From positions 124,001 through 188,000 of the forward strand of contig NZ_FNZK01000004.1 of the NCBI RefSeq assembly GCF_900109225.1: a stretch of DNA of 64,000 nt, written 5' to 3'. The notes beneath the pieces are model-generated. The model did not search any database and had not been told where the DNA came from. It saw nothing but the letters and a program-made list of their open reading frames with translations. The position numbers and the translations under genes were made by a program. Shown here in pieces: positions 18,356 through 27,200 of this stretch. The number at the start of each line of letters is the position of its first letter. Position 1 is the first letter of the stretch. The DNA is from Propionispira arboris (GTDB lineage Bacteria > Bacillota > Negativicutes > Selenomonadales > Selenomonadaceae).

Positions 18356-19126
18356 ATGTATCAAGTGGATTTGAATTGTGATTTGGGTGAGAGCTTTGGT
18401 AGTTATACATTAGGCCTTGATCAAGAAATCTTGCCGTTTGTGACTTCCGTAAATATTGCTTGTGGGTTTCATGCTGGAGATCCAGCCGTAATGCACAAAA
18501 CCGTAGAATTGGCTCTGAAAAACAATGTGGCAATTGGTGCACACCCGGGACTTCCTGATTTAAATGGATTTGGTCGCCGCGTGATGGATATAACCGCACG
18601 GGAAGCTTATGATATGGTTTTATATCAGGTGGGTGCACTGCAGGCTTTTGTCAAAGCAGCCGGGGGAATTTTGCGGCATGTTAAACCTCATGGTGCACTT
18701 TATAATATGGCTGCGAAAAACAGTTTTTTGGCAGAGGGAATTGCCGAAGCAATTTACAAACTGGAGCCAGAGTTGATTTTATTTGGCTTATCCGGCAGTG
18801 AAATCATTAAAGCTGGTGAACGGATTGGTCTTCGTACCGCCAGTGAAGTCTTTGCAGATCGTACTTATCAATCGGATGGTTCACTGACATCAAGGCAGCA
18901 AATGAATGCCTTGATTACGAATGAACAAGACTCTATTGAGCAAGTTCTTGGTATGGTGACGACTGGTTCTGTTTTATCAAGACAAGGCAGCCTTGTCCAT
19001 CTTAAAGCGGATACAATCTGCATTCATGGCGATGGAGCAAAAGCACTCTTATTTGCCCGTAAAATTAGAGGCGCACTGCTGGATGCTAAAGTTTCAATTC
19101 GAGCAGTTAAAGGTAAAATTTCATAA
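18356..19126 (+). CDS. pxpA: 5-oxoprolinase subunit A (PxpA, LamB/YcsF family)
   Basis: 256-residue LamB/YcsF protein, the catalytic subunit of the ATP-dependent 5-oxoprolinase that opens 5-oxoproline to glutamate. Recognised by [40 protein letters not shown] and ICIHGD, which hold the conserved Asp, Glu and His residues of the TIM-like fold. Full length. It lies between two PxpB/PxpC pairs, so either pair may partner it. The NRAMP-fold gene begins 31 bases downstream. Confidence 0.93.
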   Translation: MYQVDLNCDLGESFGSYTLGLDQEILPFVTSVNIACGFHAGDPAVMHKTVELALKNNVAIGAHPGLPDLNGFGRRVMDITAREAYDMVLYQVGALQAFVKAAGGILRHVKPHGALYNMAAKNSFLAEGIAEAIYKLEPELILFGLSGSEIIKAGERIGLRTASEVFADRTYQSDGSLTSRQQMNALITNEQDSIEQVLGMVTTGSVLSRQGSLVHLKADTICIHGDGAKALLFARKIRGALLDAKVSIRAVKGKIS

Positions 19127-19157
19127 ATTATACAGTATATACGAGGGGGACTTATTC

Positions 19158-20381
19158 ATGAAAATAGAAGAAACAAATACAAATAAAGCCTTACCTGTAA
19201 AATCAAACTGGAGTTTATTGATGGGAGCGGCATTTCTGATGGCAACATCAGCAATTGGGCCTGGATTTTTGACACAGACTACTGTATTTACGGAAAAATT
19301 AGCCGCTAGTTTTGGTTTTGTTATATTATTATCGATCATTATTGATATTGGAGCGCAATTAAATGTATGGCGAATTATTGCTGTTGCAGGCAAAAGAGGA
19401 CAAGATATTTCGAACATGGTTTTACCTGGGCTTGGTTATTTTGTTTCTTTTTTAGTGGTAGCTGGGGGGCTGGCATTTAATATTGGCAATATTGCCGGAT
19501 GTGGATTGGGGCTCAACGTAATGTTTGGTATATCACCAATAACGGGTGCTCTGATTAGTGCAGTTATTGCAATTGCAATCTTTTTAAACAGAGAAGCTGG
19601 TAAAGCAATGGATCGGTTTACACAGATTGCTGGGGTAGGTATGATAGGACTCACTTTATATGTCGCAATTGTATCCGATCCACCGATAAGTCAAGCTGTT
19701 AGCAAAACTTTAATGCCAGACTCGATTGACGTTATGTCCATTATAACTTTAGTTGGTGGAACGGTTGGCGGCTATATTACATTTGCTGGAGGGCATCGTC
19801 TATTAGATGCCGGTATCAAAGGTGTAGCTGCTTTGCCGCAAGTGACACGCAGTTCGGTTTCGGGGGTTGTCATCACAGGCATTATGCGAGTGATTTTGTT
19901 CTTGGCAGCACTGGGAGTTGTTTCGCATGGTTTATCGCTTGATCCAACCAATCCAGCGGCATCTGTGTTTCAATTATCGGTTGGTGAAATTGGTTATAAG
20001 ATTTTTGGCCTGGTTATGTGGGCAGCGGCCATTACTTCTGTTATTGGTGCAGCTTATACATCGGTATCCTTTATTCAAACATTTAGTCCTGTTCTAAATA
20101 AAAATTATCGTATAGCTATTATCGCTTTTATACTTTTTTCTACATTGATTTTTGTTTTTGTAGGAAAACCAGTTACTGTATTGATTTTAGTAGGTGCTTT
20201 GAATGGGTTGATTCTTCCAGTTACATTAGGAACTTTATTAATTGCAGCTTATAAAAAGACGATTGTCGGCGACTACAAGCATCCGCTATGGATGACGGTT
20301 TTTGGCACAGCCGTAGTTGTAATTATGCTTTACATGGGTGGTTATACATTAATTAATGAATTGCCAAAAATATTTCAATAA
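19158..20381 (+). CDS. NRAMP-fold transporter (YcsG-like) without the canonical metal motif
   Basis: 407-residue polytopic membrane protein of the NRAMP superfamily with 11 or so helices, equivalent in position to ycsG of the B. subtilis ycs/kip cluster. The TM1 metal-binding motif DPGN of true Mn/Fe NRAMP proteins reads GPGFLTQT here ([14 protein letters not shown]), so aspartate and asparagine are both missing. TM6 reads [11 protein letters not shown] instead of a Met-Pro-His site. Metal transport is therefore doubtful; carriage of 5-oxoproline or a related organic acid is an inference from position. ATG 19158 follows GAGGGGG. Confidence 0.85.
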   Translation: MKIEETNTNKALPVKSNWSLLMGAAFLMATSAIGPGFLTQTTVFTEKLAASFGFVILLSIIIDIGAQLNVWRIIAVAGKRGQDISNMVLPGLGYFVSFLVVAGGLAFNIGNIAGCGLGLNVMFGISPITGALISAVIAIAIFLNREAGKAMDRFTQIAGVGMIGLTLYVAIVSDPPISQAVSKTLMPDSIDVMSIITLVGGTVGGYITFAGGHRLLDAGIKGVAALPQVTRSSVSGVVITGIMRVILFLAALGVVSHGLSLDPTNPAASVFQLSVGEIGYKIFGLVMWAAAITSVIGAAYTSVSFIQTFSPVLNKNYRIAIIAFILFSTLIFVFVGKPVTVLILVGALNGLILPVTLGTLLIAAYKKTIVGDYKHPLWMTVFGTAVVVIMLYMGGYTLINELPKIFQ

Positions 20382-20410
20382 ATTATCACAAATTAAAAGG
20401 AGTGAAAGAA

Positions 20411-21202
20411 ATGTCGAAGTTTACAAACATGACACCGGATGCTGCACGGGCGATGTTTCGCCGCAATGAATGGCTAAAACCAACATCGGGAATTGCCAGT
20501 GGTTATACACAAGCAAATTTAGCTATTTTGAAAAAAGAACTTGCTTTTGATTTTTTATTATTTTGTCAACGCAATCCAAAACCTTGTCCCGTGCTTGATG
20601 TAACGGAAGCGGGATCTTGGGTTCCGACGAATGTGGCACCCAATGCTGATATCCGAACAGATATTCCTAAATATAGAATTTATAAATATGGTGAAATGGT
20701 AGATGAAGTAACCGATATAAAAAAATACTGGGAAGATGATATGGTTGCATTTTTACTTGGTTGTAGTTTTACTTTTGAATTTCCAATGCTAAATAATGGA
20801 ATTCCCGTTCGTCATATTGAAGAAAATTGTAATGTGCCAATGTTTAAAACAAATATTCCTTGTCTAAAAGCGGGTAGGTTTTCGGGACCATTGGTAGTAA
20901 GTATGCGTCCAATTCCCGAAAAAGATGTTGTGCGTGCCGTACAGGTTACATCAAGATTTCCAGCGGTCCATGGCGCTCCAATTCATATTGGCAATCCGGC
21001 TTCTATCGGGATTCAAGATATTTATAAACCTGATTTTGGTGATGCAGTTACGATAAATTCAGGTGAAGTTCCAGTGTTTTGGGCTTGCGGCGTGACGCCT
21101 CAAGCGGCAGCAATGCATGTGAAACCTGCGCTGATGATAACACATGCTCCTGGACATATGTTTATTACTGATATTAGAGATGAACGCTTTGGTGTTTTCT
21201 GA
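20411..21202 (+). CDS. YcsI/DUF1445-family protein, putative D-glutamate cyclase or hydro-lyase
   Basis: 263-residue protein of the D-glutamate cyclase-like/hydro-lyase family. Landmarks are [55 protein letters not shown] and a C-terminal [12 protein letters not shown]. The related domain of the mammalian mitochondrial enzyme interconverts D-glutamate and 5-oxo-D-proline, matching a 5-oxoproline cluster; bacterial members are not settled. ATG 20411 follows AAAGGAG at 20396-20402. It sits 29 bases after the NRAMP-fold gene, so is likely cotranscribed from pxpA. Confidence 0.85.
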   Translation: MSKFTNMTPDAARAMFRRNEWLKPTSGIASGYTQANLAILKKELAFDFLLFCQRNPKPCPVLDVTEAGSWVPTNVAPNADIRTDIPKYRIYKYGEMVDEVTDIKKYWEDDMVAFLLGCSFTFEFPMLNNGIPVRHIEENCNVPMFKTNIPCLKAGRFSGPLVVSMRPIPEKDVVRAVQVTSRFPAVHGAPIHIGNPASIGIQDIYKPDFGDAVTINSGEVPVFWACGVTPQAAAMHVKPALMITHAPGHMFITDIRDERFGVF

Positions 21203-21274
21203 TTTTATGAAAAAGAATATGTCATGTATTTTATTGGGTGTTTATAGTCTTTGAAAACGAGGTGTCAGTAATTT

Positions 21275-22024
21275 ATGGGAGAAAAAAATATAGAATGGAT
21301 TGAGATGTTTCCTTTAGGCGAAACGGGGATTACGGTTTCCTTTGGTAAGGGAATTCATCCTGATATACATTATAAAGTAAAAGCTTTTGCTGATTATCTT
21401 GAAAAACATTCCTTTACGGGAATGATTGAATATATATCATCATTTTGCAGTATTACAGTATATTATGATTCATTACAGGTACGAACGTTATCATGGGATA
21501 ATATAGATACTGCAAAACCAATTTCGTATCAAATAGTTGAGCAAATTATGTTGAAGTTTTTGAATGAGGTGGATTTAACCGTAGAAAAAAAAGCGGATAT
21601 TGTCCGAATCCCAGTTTGCTATGGGGGCGAATTTGGTCAGGATTTAGAGTATGTTGCTTCGTATCATAAGCTGTCGGTTCAGAACGTTATTGATATTCAT
21701 ACGAGTAGTAGATATTTAGTTTATATGATAGGGTTTGCACCAGGATTTCCTTATGTAGGCGGTATGTCACCACAAATTGCTACACCACGTCGGTCTTCAC
21801 CACGTTTGTCGATACCAAAAGGCTCAGTGGGTATTGCAGGCACGCAGACGGGGGTATATCCAATCGAGACACCAGGCGGTTGGCAGCTCATAGGACGGAC
21901 TCCCCTCGCCTTATTTCAGCCGGATTCTGAGATTCCTAGTCTCTTACAAGCAGGTGATATTATAGAGTTTTATTCAATATCATATGAAGAATATCAAGCG
22001 TATGAGAAAGGCGGGCTCAGCTGA
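21275..22024 (+). CDS. 5-oxoprolinase subunit B-like protein (PxpB/KipI), paralogue 2
   Basis: 249 residues, KipI fold. It keeps the canonical block intact: YMIGFAPGFPYVGGM, GSVGIAGTQTGVYPIE, TPGGWQLIGRTPLALF. Its stop shares one base with the pxpC-like 2 start (TGATG). With the carrier and carboxylase genes next in line it could be half of a carboxyltransferase, as the matching domains are in urea carboxylase. Ribosome site GAGGTG. Confidence 0.88.
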   Translation: MGEKNIEWIEMFPLGETGITVSFGKGIHPDIHYKVKAFADYLEKHSFTGMIEYISSFCSITVYYDSLQVRTLSWDNIDTAKPISYQIVEQIMLKFLNEVDLTVEKKADIVRIPVCYGGEFGQDLEYVASYHKLSVQNVIDIHTSSRYLVYMIGFAPGFPYVGGMSPQIATPRRSSPRLSIPKGSVGIAGTQTGVYPIETPGGWQLIGRTPLALFQPDSEIPSLLQAGDIIEFYSISYEEYQAYEKGGLS

Positions 22025-23022
22025 TGGAGGTTTTAAAAGCGGGGTTGTTTACGAGTATTCAGGATCTGGGAAGAACGGGCTATCAGAAATATGGGGTTAT
22101 TGTAAGTGGCGCAATGGATGCTTTTTCGCTTCGCATCGCTAATCTTTTGGTAGGAAATCCTGAACCTGAGGCTGTCATGGAAATCACGATGATTGGTCCT
22201 TACTTAAAAATTAAAAAAAATACCATGATTGCCATTACCGGGGCTGATTTATCACCGATGATCGCTGGTGAACGCGTTCCAATGTGGCGCCCTGTTTATA
22301 TTACACAAGATACGATTTTGCAATTTGGTGCCTGTAAAACTGGCTGTCGCACATATTTAGCAGTAGCAGGCGGCTATAATATAAAGGCCGTTATGGGAAG
22401 TCAGAGCACATATCTGCGAGCGGGAATTGGTGGATTTTCGGGGCGGGCTTTGCGTAAAGGGGATGTTTTACAAGTGTTGCCGGTAAAAGATCATCAGCGA
22501 CCTTTTATAAAAAAATTACAAAAAAACAATCAAACAAAAAATTTTATCAGTTCATTATGGTATGTTCCAGAACCTTTAGGTTTGGCATCATCAAAAAACA
22601 TTGTGATTCGTGTAACGCGTGGAAACGAGTTTTCGCTTTTTGACACAGTCAGCCAAAAAAAATTTTTCGAAAAGTCATTTCATATTACGACGCAATCAGA
22701 TCGTATGGGCTATCGTTTGGCAGGGGATGCATTAACTCTGGAAAATCCAACCGAAATGCTTTCCGAGGCGGTGACGTTTGGTACGATTCAAATACCACCG
22801 GACGGGCAGCCGATTATTCTTTTGGCAGATTGTCAGACTACGGGAGGCTATCCGAAAATCGCTCAAGTCGCAAGAGTCGACCTCACTATTTTGGCACAAA
22901 GTAAACCCGGACAAAGGATCCACTTTTCTGAAATATCACTACAAGAAGCAGAAGATCTTTATATTAAACGAGAAATTTATTTGCAGGAGATTAAAAGAAA
23001 CATCGCTTTATATGTAAATTGA
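22024..23022 (+). CDS. 5-oxoprolinase subunit C-like protein (PxpC/KipA), paralogue 2
   Basis: 332-residue KipA-fold protein with the standard signature: SDRMGYRLAG, GTIQIPPDGQP and LLADCQTTGGYPKI. KipA domains form the second half of the carboxyltransferase in urea carboxylase and of the phosphorylating BC subcomplex in 5-oxoprolinase. Translationally coupled to paralogue 2 of PxpB, and 51 bases ahead of the biotin carrier. About 20 residues longer than paralogue 1. Confidence 0.9.
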   Translation: MEVLKAGLFTSIQDLGRTGYQKYGVIVSGAMDAFSLRIANLLVGNPEPEAVMEITMIGPYLKIKKNTMIAITGADLSPMIAGERVPMWRPVYITQDTILQFGACKTGCRTYLAVAGGYNIKAVMGSQSTYLRAGIGGFSGRALRKGDVLQVLPVKDHQRPFIKKLQKNNQTKNFISSLWYVPEPLGLASSKNIVIRVTRGNEFSLFDTVSQKKFFEKSFHITTQSDRMGYRLAGDALTLENPTEMLSEAVTFGTIQIPPDGQPIILLADCQTTGGYPKIAQVARVDLTILAQSKPGQRIHFSEISLQEAEDLYIKREIYLQEIKRNIALYVN

Positions 23023-23073
23023 GTTTATTGAGCTTTAAATCGAAAGGCATCATAAATAAAGGAGAATCTATTT

Positions 23074-23517
23074 ATGTTTACAATAGAAGAGTTAAAAGAG
23101 CTTATCGGAATTTTAGATAAATCTTCACTGGAACGTTTGGAACTAGAACAAGAAGGCACCAAGCTTATTTTAGCAAAAAGTGTCGTTTTGAAAAATCAAG
23201 AAGAACCGCTTTTAAAATCATGGCAAACATCGCCAGAAATTGTTCATAAAAAACTGGAACAGAAATCAGAAATAGACCTTCATAAAATTCTATCGCCTGT
23301 AGTTGGTACTTTTTATATGGCGGCAGAACCTGGTGCGAAACCTTTTGTAACAATCGGTCAGAAAGTTTTACCGGAAACGGTTGTTGGTGTAGTTGAGGTC
23401 ATGAAATTATTTAATGAAGTTGAAGCTCAAGTCGAAGGTGAAGTTATAGAAATCCTAGCAAAAGATGGAGATTTTATCGAATATGGACAGCCATTATTTC
23501 TCATTCAAACCAAATAA
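23074..23517 (+). CDS. Biotin carboxyl carrier protein
   Basis: 147 residues. The N-terminal part (MFTIEELKELIGILDKSS) resembles the AccB amino end. A charged linker leads to a C-terminal biotinyl domain with the biotinylation site VEVMKLF (Lys111). Followed by the biotin carboxylase 30 bases on. In fatty-acid synthesis AccB and AccC work with AccA/AccD; neither is in this cluster. The PxpB/PxpC pair just upstream is the candidate carboxyltransferase partner. A role as the general acetyl-CoA carboxylase carrier cannot be excluded from one window. Confidence 0.92.
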   Translation: MFTIEELKELIGILDKSSLERLELEQEGTKLILAKSVVLKNQEEPLLKSWQTSPEIVHKKLEQKSEIDLHKILSPVVGTFYMAAEPGAKPFVTIGQKVLPETVVGVVEVMKLFNEVEAQVEGEVIEILAKDGDFIEYGQPLFLIQTK

Positions 23518-23547
23518 AATAAGACAAAAAGAGAAAGGTGGAAACCC

Positions 23548-24897
23548 ATGTTTACGAAAATATTAATAGCGAATCGCGGTGAGATTGCAGTCCGGATTAT
23601 TAGAGCTTGCCGCGAAATGAATATAAAAACGGTGGCTGTTTATTCGTCCGTGGATGTTAGCGCTTTGCATGTCAAGCTGGCAGATGAAGCCTATTGTATC
23701 GGTCCGGCAGCGGCAGGTGAAAGCTACTTAAATCAAGTGGGTTTACTTGCAGTGGCACGTTTTACGAAAACAGAAGCAATTCATCCCGGTTATGGTTTTT
23801 TAGCGGAAAATGCGGGCTTTGCTGAAATCTGTGAGCAGGAAGGGTTCTGCTTTATCGGTCCTTCGGTCGATGCTATAAAAAAAATGGGCGATAAAGCTAC
23901 GGCAAGAGACACAATGGAAAAGGCAGAAGTGCCGATTATTCCAGGTTCCAAAGGGTTGATTACATCGGTTGAAAAAGCAGTTTTATTGGCGGGGAACATT
24001 GGTTATCCTGTTATTGTAAAAGCAACGGCAGGTGGTGGTGGTAAAGGCATGCGGGTTGCGGCTAATCCAGAGGAGTTAGCCAAAGCAATTCTTACGGCCC
24101 AAAAGGAAGCCGCTGCCGCTTTTGGTGATGCGGGGGTCTATTTGGAAAAATATTTGGAAAATCCGCGCCATGTTGAAATTCAAATTATGGCGGATCGTTT
24201 TGGTCAGGTTGTTTATCTGGGTGAACGGGATTGTTCGATTCAAAGAAGGCACCAAAAACTTCTGGAAGAAGCTCCATCGCCAAAACTCGATGAACCTTTA
24301 CGTAAGAAAATGGGACAGGCAGCTGTTCTTGCAGCAAAAGCAGCTGACTATTGTGGTGCTGGAACAGTCGAATTCTTATTGGATAAACATGGAGATTTTT
24401 ATTTTATTGAAATGAATACAAGAATTCAGGTTGAACATCCGGTGACGGAATGGATAACTGGTATTGATCTGATTAAAGAACAGATTTTGGTCGCTGTTGG
24501 TCAAAAACTTTCTTTTCAACAAAATGAGGTTCAAATTCAGGGCTGGTCCATCGAGTGTCGAATTAATGCGGAAAATCCTGCAAATGGATTTTTACCAAAT
24601 CCTGGAGTTATTACCTTATATCGAGCACCGGGTGGTTTTGGTGTACGCATTGACAGTGCGGTTTATGAAGGCTATGAAATTCAGCCGTTTTATGATTCAC
24701 TATTGGCAAAAGTTATTGTTTGGGGCAGAAATCGCAACGAAGCAATCACTCGTATGAAACGTGTCTTAGCTGAATTTGAAATTGAAGGAGTCAAAACAAC
24801 GCTGCCATTTCAGCGGAAATTGCTTGAACATCCGGATTTTGTGAAAGGTGATTTTGATACGGGATTTCTGGAAAAAAATGAGTCGAAATTTCAATAA
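23548..24897 (+). CDS. Biotin carboxylase subunit
   Basis: 449-residue ATP-grasp enzyme that carboxylates carrier-bound biotin using ATP and bicarbonate. It shows the N-terminal [17 protein letters not shown], the glycine-rich loop [24 protein letters not shown], and the catalytic [14 protein letters not shown]. Length matches AccC. It ends the gene cluster; its terminator also serves the convergent AraC gene. Confidence 0.94.
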   Translation: MFTKILIANRGEIAVRIIRACREMNIKTVAVYSSVDVSALHVKLADEAYCIGPAAAGESYLNQVGLLAVARFTKTEAIHPGYGFLAENAGFAEICEQEGFCFIGPSVDAIKKMGDKATARDTMEKAEVPIIPGSKGLITSVEKAVLLAGNIGYPVIVKATAGGGGKGMRVAANPEELAKAILTAQKEAAAAFGDAGVYLEKYLENPRHVEIQIMADRFGQVVYLGERDCSIQRRHQKLLEEAPSPKLDEPLRKKMGQAAVLAAKAADYCGAGTVEFLLDKHGDFYFIEMNTRIQVEHPVTEWITGIDLIKEQILVAVGQKLSFQQNEVQIQGWSIECRINAENPANGFLPNPGVITLYRAPGGFGVRIDSAVYEGYEIQPFYDSLLAKVIVWGRNRNEAITRMKRVLAEFEIEGVKTTLPFQRKLLEHPDFVKGDFDTGFLEKNESKFQ

Positions 24898-24942
24898 AAA
24901 AATGCAACTCGGGAAGAATATATATTCTCGAGTTGCATTTTT
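24896..24942. terminator. Bidirectional terminator between biotin carboxylase and AraC genes
   Basis: AAAAATGCAACTCG pairs with CGAGTTGCATTTTT. A-run and T-run flank it, serving both convergent genes. Confidence 0.9.
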
Positions 24943-25786
24943 ATTGTCGTGATTTTTTGTATTCACGTGGTGTTGTCTTGAATATTGTTTTAAAAGCCCG
25001 GGAAAAAGTGGAATAATCTTTAAAGCCGCAGTCAAAACAGACTTTTGTGATTGGAATGTCTTGTTGAATCAAATCTCTAGAACAGAGCAAGCGCTTGTTG
25101 GTTATATATTGATGGATGCTGTAGCCTGTTTCTTCTTTGAATTTGCGCATCATATGATATTTGCTGATGAAAAATTTTTGTGACAGATTGTCCGACTTTA
25201 TTGTTTCAAATAAATTGGCGTTGATATATTGTAGGATTTCAATGATTTTTTTATCATAAACAGTCGTTGATATCGTTTCAATTTGGTGATCTAAAATTGC
25301 CCGATTCAAATGAATCATAAATTCCAAGAAAAGCAGTTTAGCAGATAGATCACTGGCAAAAGCATTTTCGGTTAATGCTTTTTTTAGATTATCAATGAGG
25401 TTGAGCAATTTTTGCCGTTTCGCTGGATGGATGCGAATGACATTTGAATGTTCTTTTTTTGCCAGATGAAAACAATTTGCTAAATCATAAGAAGCCGTAT
25501 GATATTTTTCCATAAAAAGGGGCGAAATATAAATTACGATTCGTTCATAGGGCTGTGAAAAATTGATCTTTGGTTTATGGATATCATTGCGATTTACAAG
25601 TAAGATATCACGTGGTTCTAACATATAAGATTTACCTTCGATCATATAATTTACATTGCCGGAAAGAAAAATAATGATTTTATCAAATTCGTGATAATGG
25701 TAATTGAATTCTCGTAAAGCAGTATCAATTAAATGAAAAAACTTAAAATCCGTGTCCAAATAGCCTTTTTTTTCATAACGATCCAT
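24941..25786 (-). CDS. AraC-family transcriptional regulator with cupin N-domain
   Basis: 281 residues. The N-terminal cupin-like sensing domain (FNYHYHEFDKIIIFLSGNVNYMI, LEPRDILLVNRNDIHKP) is followed by two HTH motifs (LSQKFFISKYHMMRKFKEETG; ITKVCFDCGFKDYSTFSRAF). Ribosome site GGAGGTG. It is convergent with the carboxylase cluster and divergent from the 26.0 kb genes. It may regulate either neighbour; nothing in the sequence decides this. Confidence 0.9.
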   Translation of the reverse strand: MDRYEKKGYLDTDFKFFHLIDTALREFNYHYHEFDKIIIFLSGNVNYMIEGKSYMLEPRDILLVNRNDIHKPKINFSQPYERIVIYISPLFMEKYHTASYDLANCFHLAKKEHSNVIRIHPAKRQKLLNLIDNLKKALTENAFASDLSAKLLFLEFMIHLNRAILDHQIETISTTVYDKKIIEILQYINANLFETIKSDNLSQKFFISKYHMMRKFKEETGYSIHQYITNKRLLCSRDLIQQDIPITKVCFDCGFKDYSTFSRAFKTIFKTTPREYKKSRQ

Positions 25787-26046
25787 TACAACACCTCCAC
25801 TTTTTATTATATAGCAATATTTGCAATATAAAAAGCATTTTTACAATTTTATATGTGTTTGATGCTTGCTATACTGTATATAACAAAGAATTTTTCCGCG
25901 AATTGTTCTTCTGAACACCAAATGAAAATTGCAATCTTTACATATTCTTTATGTAAACAGCAGTTTTTTGACGTCTTTTTTATATGAAGCTGTGTTACGA
26001 TCAGTATAGTAAAAAAGAAATGATAGGGTGTTGAGGAGAATCTATT

Positions 26047-26319
26047 ATGAAGCAGATACGATTGATCATCGTGGAAATTGAAAAAAATATTCGGATTTCA
26101 GTAGTAGAACATTGGATGAATAAAAAAATTGTTGGCAGCACGATTCAGCATGTTCATATTCAAAACTTGGATTTGATTTATTATGGTACGCTCAATACGT
26201 ATTTAGGCGAAATTACTATTAGTTCTGGAACCCCGGTTACTATCTATGATCTAAAAAGTGTATTTGAGTCTCATCCTTATTTTATTCATCAGCTTAAATT
26301 TAAAAATAGGGAGTTGTAA
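26047..26319 (+). CDS. Small protein of unknown function
   Basis: 90 residues beginning MKQIRLIIVEIEKN, mixed alpha/beta in pattern, with no signal peptide, no membrane helix and no motif I recognise. Good ribosome site GAGGAG before the ATG. It is followed within about 70 bases by the DapF-like half protein on the same strand, so the two may be cotranscribed. Confidence 0.6.
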   Translation: MKQIRLIIVEIEKNIRISVVEHWMNKKIVGSTIQHVHIQNLDLIYYGTLNTYLGEITISSGTPVTIYDLKSVFESHPYFIHQLKFKNREL

Positions 26320-26387
26320 AGATGAGCTGAAAGACTTAAATCACAATAGCATGTATTTTGATATATTAAAAAATGGAGGGGTGCATG

Positions 26388-26825
26388 ATGCCTGTTTTAT
26401 TAAAAAAATATCGTATTTTAGAAAATGAGTATCTTGTATATGATCCGCAGCAAAATGATCTTGTGCTGGACAAAGCACAAATCCAAGTGTTCTGTGATCG
26501 TCATAACGGTTTGGGTGCGGATGGCTTTATCATTGGACCGGTTTTTAATGGAAAAAAAATCAATATTAAAATGTACAATGCCGATGGCAGTGTAGTGCGA
26601 AAAAATGAACAGATGTTAGAAGTTTTTAGTAAATATATTGTGGATGAAGCTTATATGAAAGATCAGTTTTTTATGATTTTCACGTTGGCTGGCAAAGTTA
26701 CAGTTGATTTGTTTGAAATTGGTAACGAATTGCAAAAAATTTCTGTAAGTGATATAACGATAACTGATTTTTTTGCCCGGCAGATCCGTGAAGCAGGGCG
26801 GAGAGATATTGTTTGTGCATCATGA
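26388..26825 (+). CDS. Half-length diaminopimelate epimerase-like protein lacking the catalytic cysteine
   Basis: 145 residues aligning by eye with the N-terminal half of DapF (family length about 275). YDPQQNDLVL, FCDRHNGLGADGFIIGP and INIKMYNADGSV are clear. In DapF the next residues are a catalytic Cys-Gly-Asn-Gly; here the same place reads VRKNEQMLEVFSKYI, so the cysteine is asparagine and the loop is gone. The second half is absent, and the frame ends with its own stop and terminator. It is therefore not an epimerase. ATG 26388 follows GGAGGGG. It may bind a ligand or be a decaying paralogue that is still well translated. Confidence 0.75.
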   Translation: MPVLLKKYRILENEYLVYDPQQNDLVLDKAQIQVFCDRHNGLGADGFIIGPVFNGKKINIKMYNADGSVVRKNEQMLEVFSKYIVDEAYMKDQFFMIFTLAGKVTVDLFEIGNELQKISVSDITITDFFARQIREAGRRDIVCAS

Positions 26826-26840
26826 AATTTCATATAAAAT

Positions 26841-26879
26841 AAAAATATCACAGCTCATTTATTTGTTGTGATATTTTTT
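26841..26879 (+). terminator. Terminator after the DapF-like gene
   Basis: AAAAATATCACA pairs with TGTGATATTTTTT across a 14-base loop. Confidence 0.75.
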
Positions 26880-26891
26880 GATTAAGATATA

Positions 26892-26906
26892 TATAATATT
26901 TAATGC
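26892..26906 (+). repeat. Possible 3'-end remnant of the dispersed repeat
   Basis: TATAATATTTAATGC followed by AATTTATATATA matches the 3' ends of copies 1 and 5 almost exactly. It lies 18 bases before copy 3. Confidence 0.45.
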
Positions 26907-26924
26907 AATTTATATATATAGAAT

Positions 26925-27052
26925 GCATTAAAGAACTTACATCCAGTCTATCAGTCTGCCAGGACTGGAGTATAGGGCATCGTTTGCTTCCTACGTAACG
27001 CACTCAACCCTATACCCCAGTCCTGACGATTGCCATATAAAATGTTTAATGC
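26925..27052 (+). repeat. Dispersed hairpin repeat, copy 3 (forward)
   Basis: 128 bp from GCATTAAAG to TTTAATGC. The stem CAGGACTGGAGTATAGGG/CCCTATACCCCAGTCCTG has one mismatch in 18 pairs. The invariant loop is intact. TATATATA tracts flank both ends. Confidence 0.93.
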
Positions 27053-27200
27053 CATATATATAGGTTCCACCAGTTTGGGATATTTTCAAAAAGAAGGGAT
27101 TGGTTATTTTATTGAAGAATATAATTAAATGATTGAATTTTCAATATAATTTATTGCGGGCTGGGATGATCGGATTTATGAGAGAGGATTGAGGCTTAGA

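Larger units (their letters stand above)
26826..27200. other. Intergenic region with terminator, repeat end remnant and repeat copy 3
   Basis: No gene. The terminator at 26841-26879 closes the DapF-like gene. A sequence like the 3' end of the repeat lies at 26892-26906, repeat copy 3 follows at 26925-27052, and about 145 bases of AT-rich DNA lead to the dehydrogenase start. Confidence 0.6.

Noticed and set aside
18993-19157. An upstream extension of the NRAMP-fold protein overlapping pxpA
   Set aside because: The real start at 19158 has a strong ribosome site; the extension is an out-of-frame reading of pxpA.
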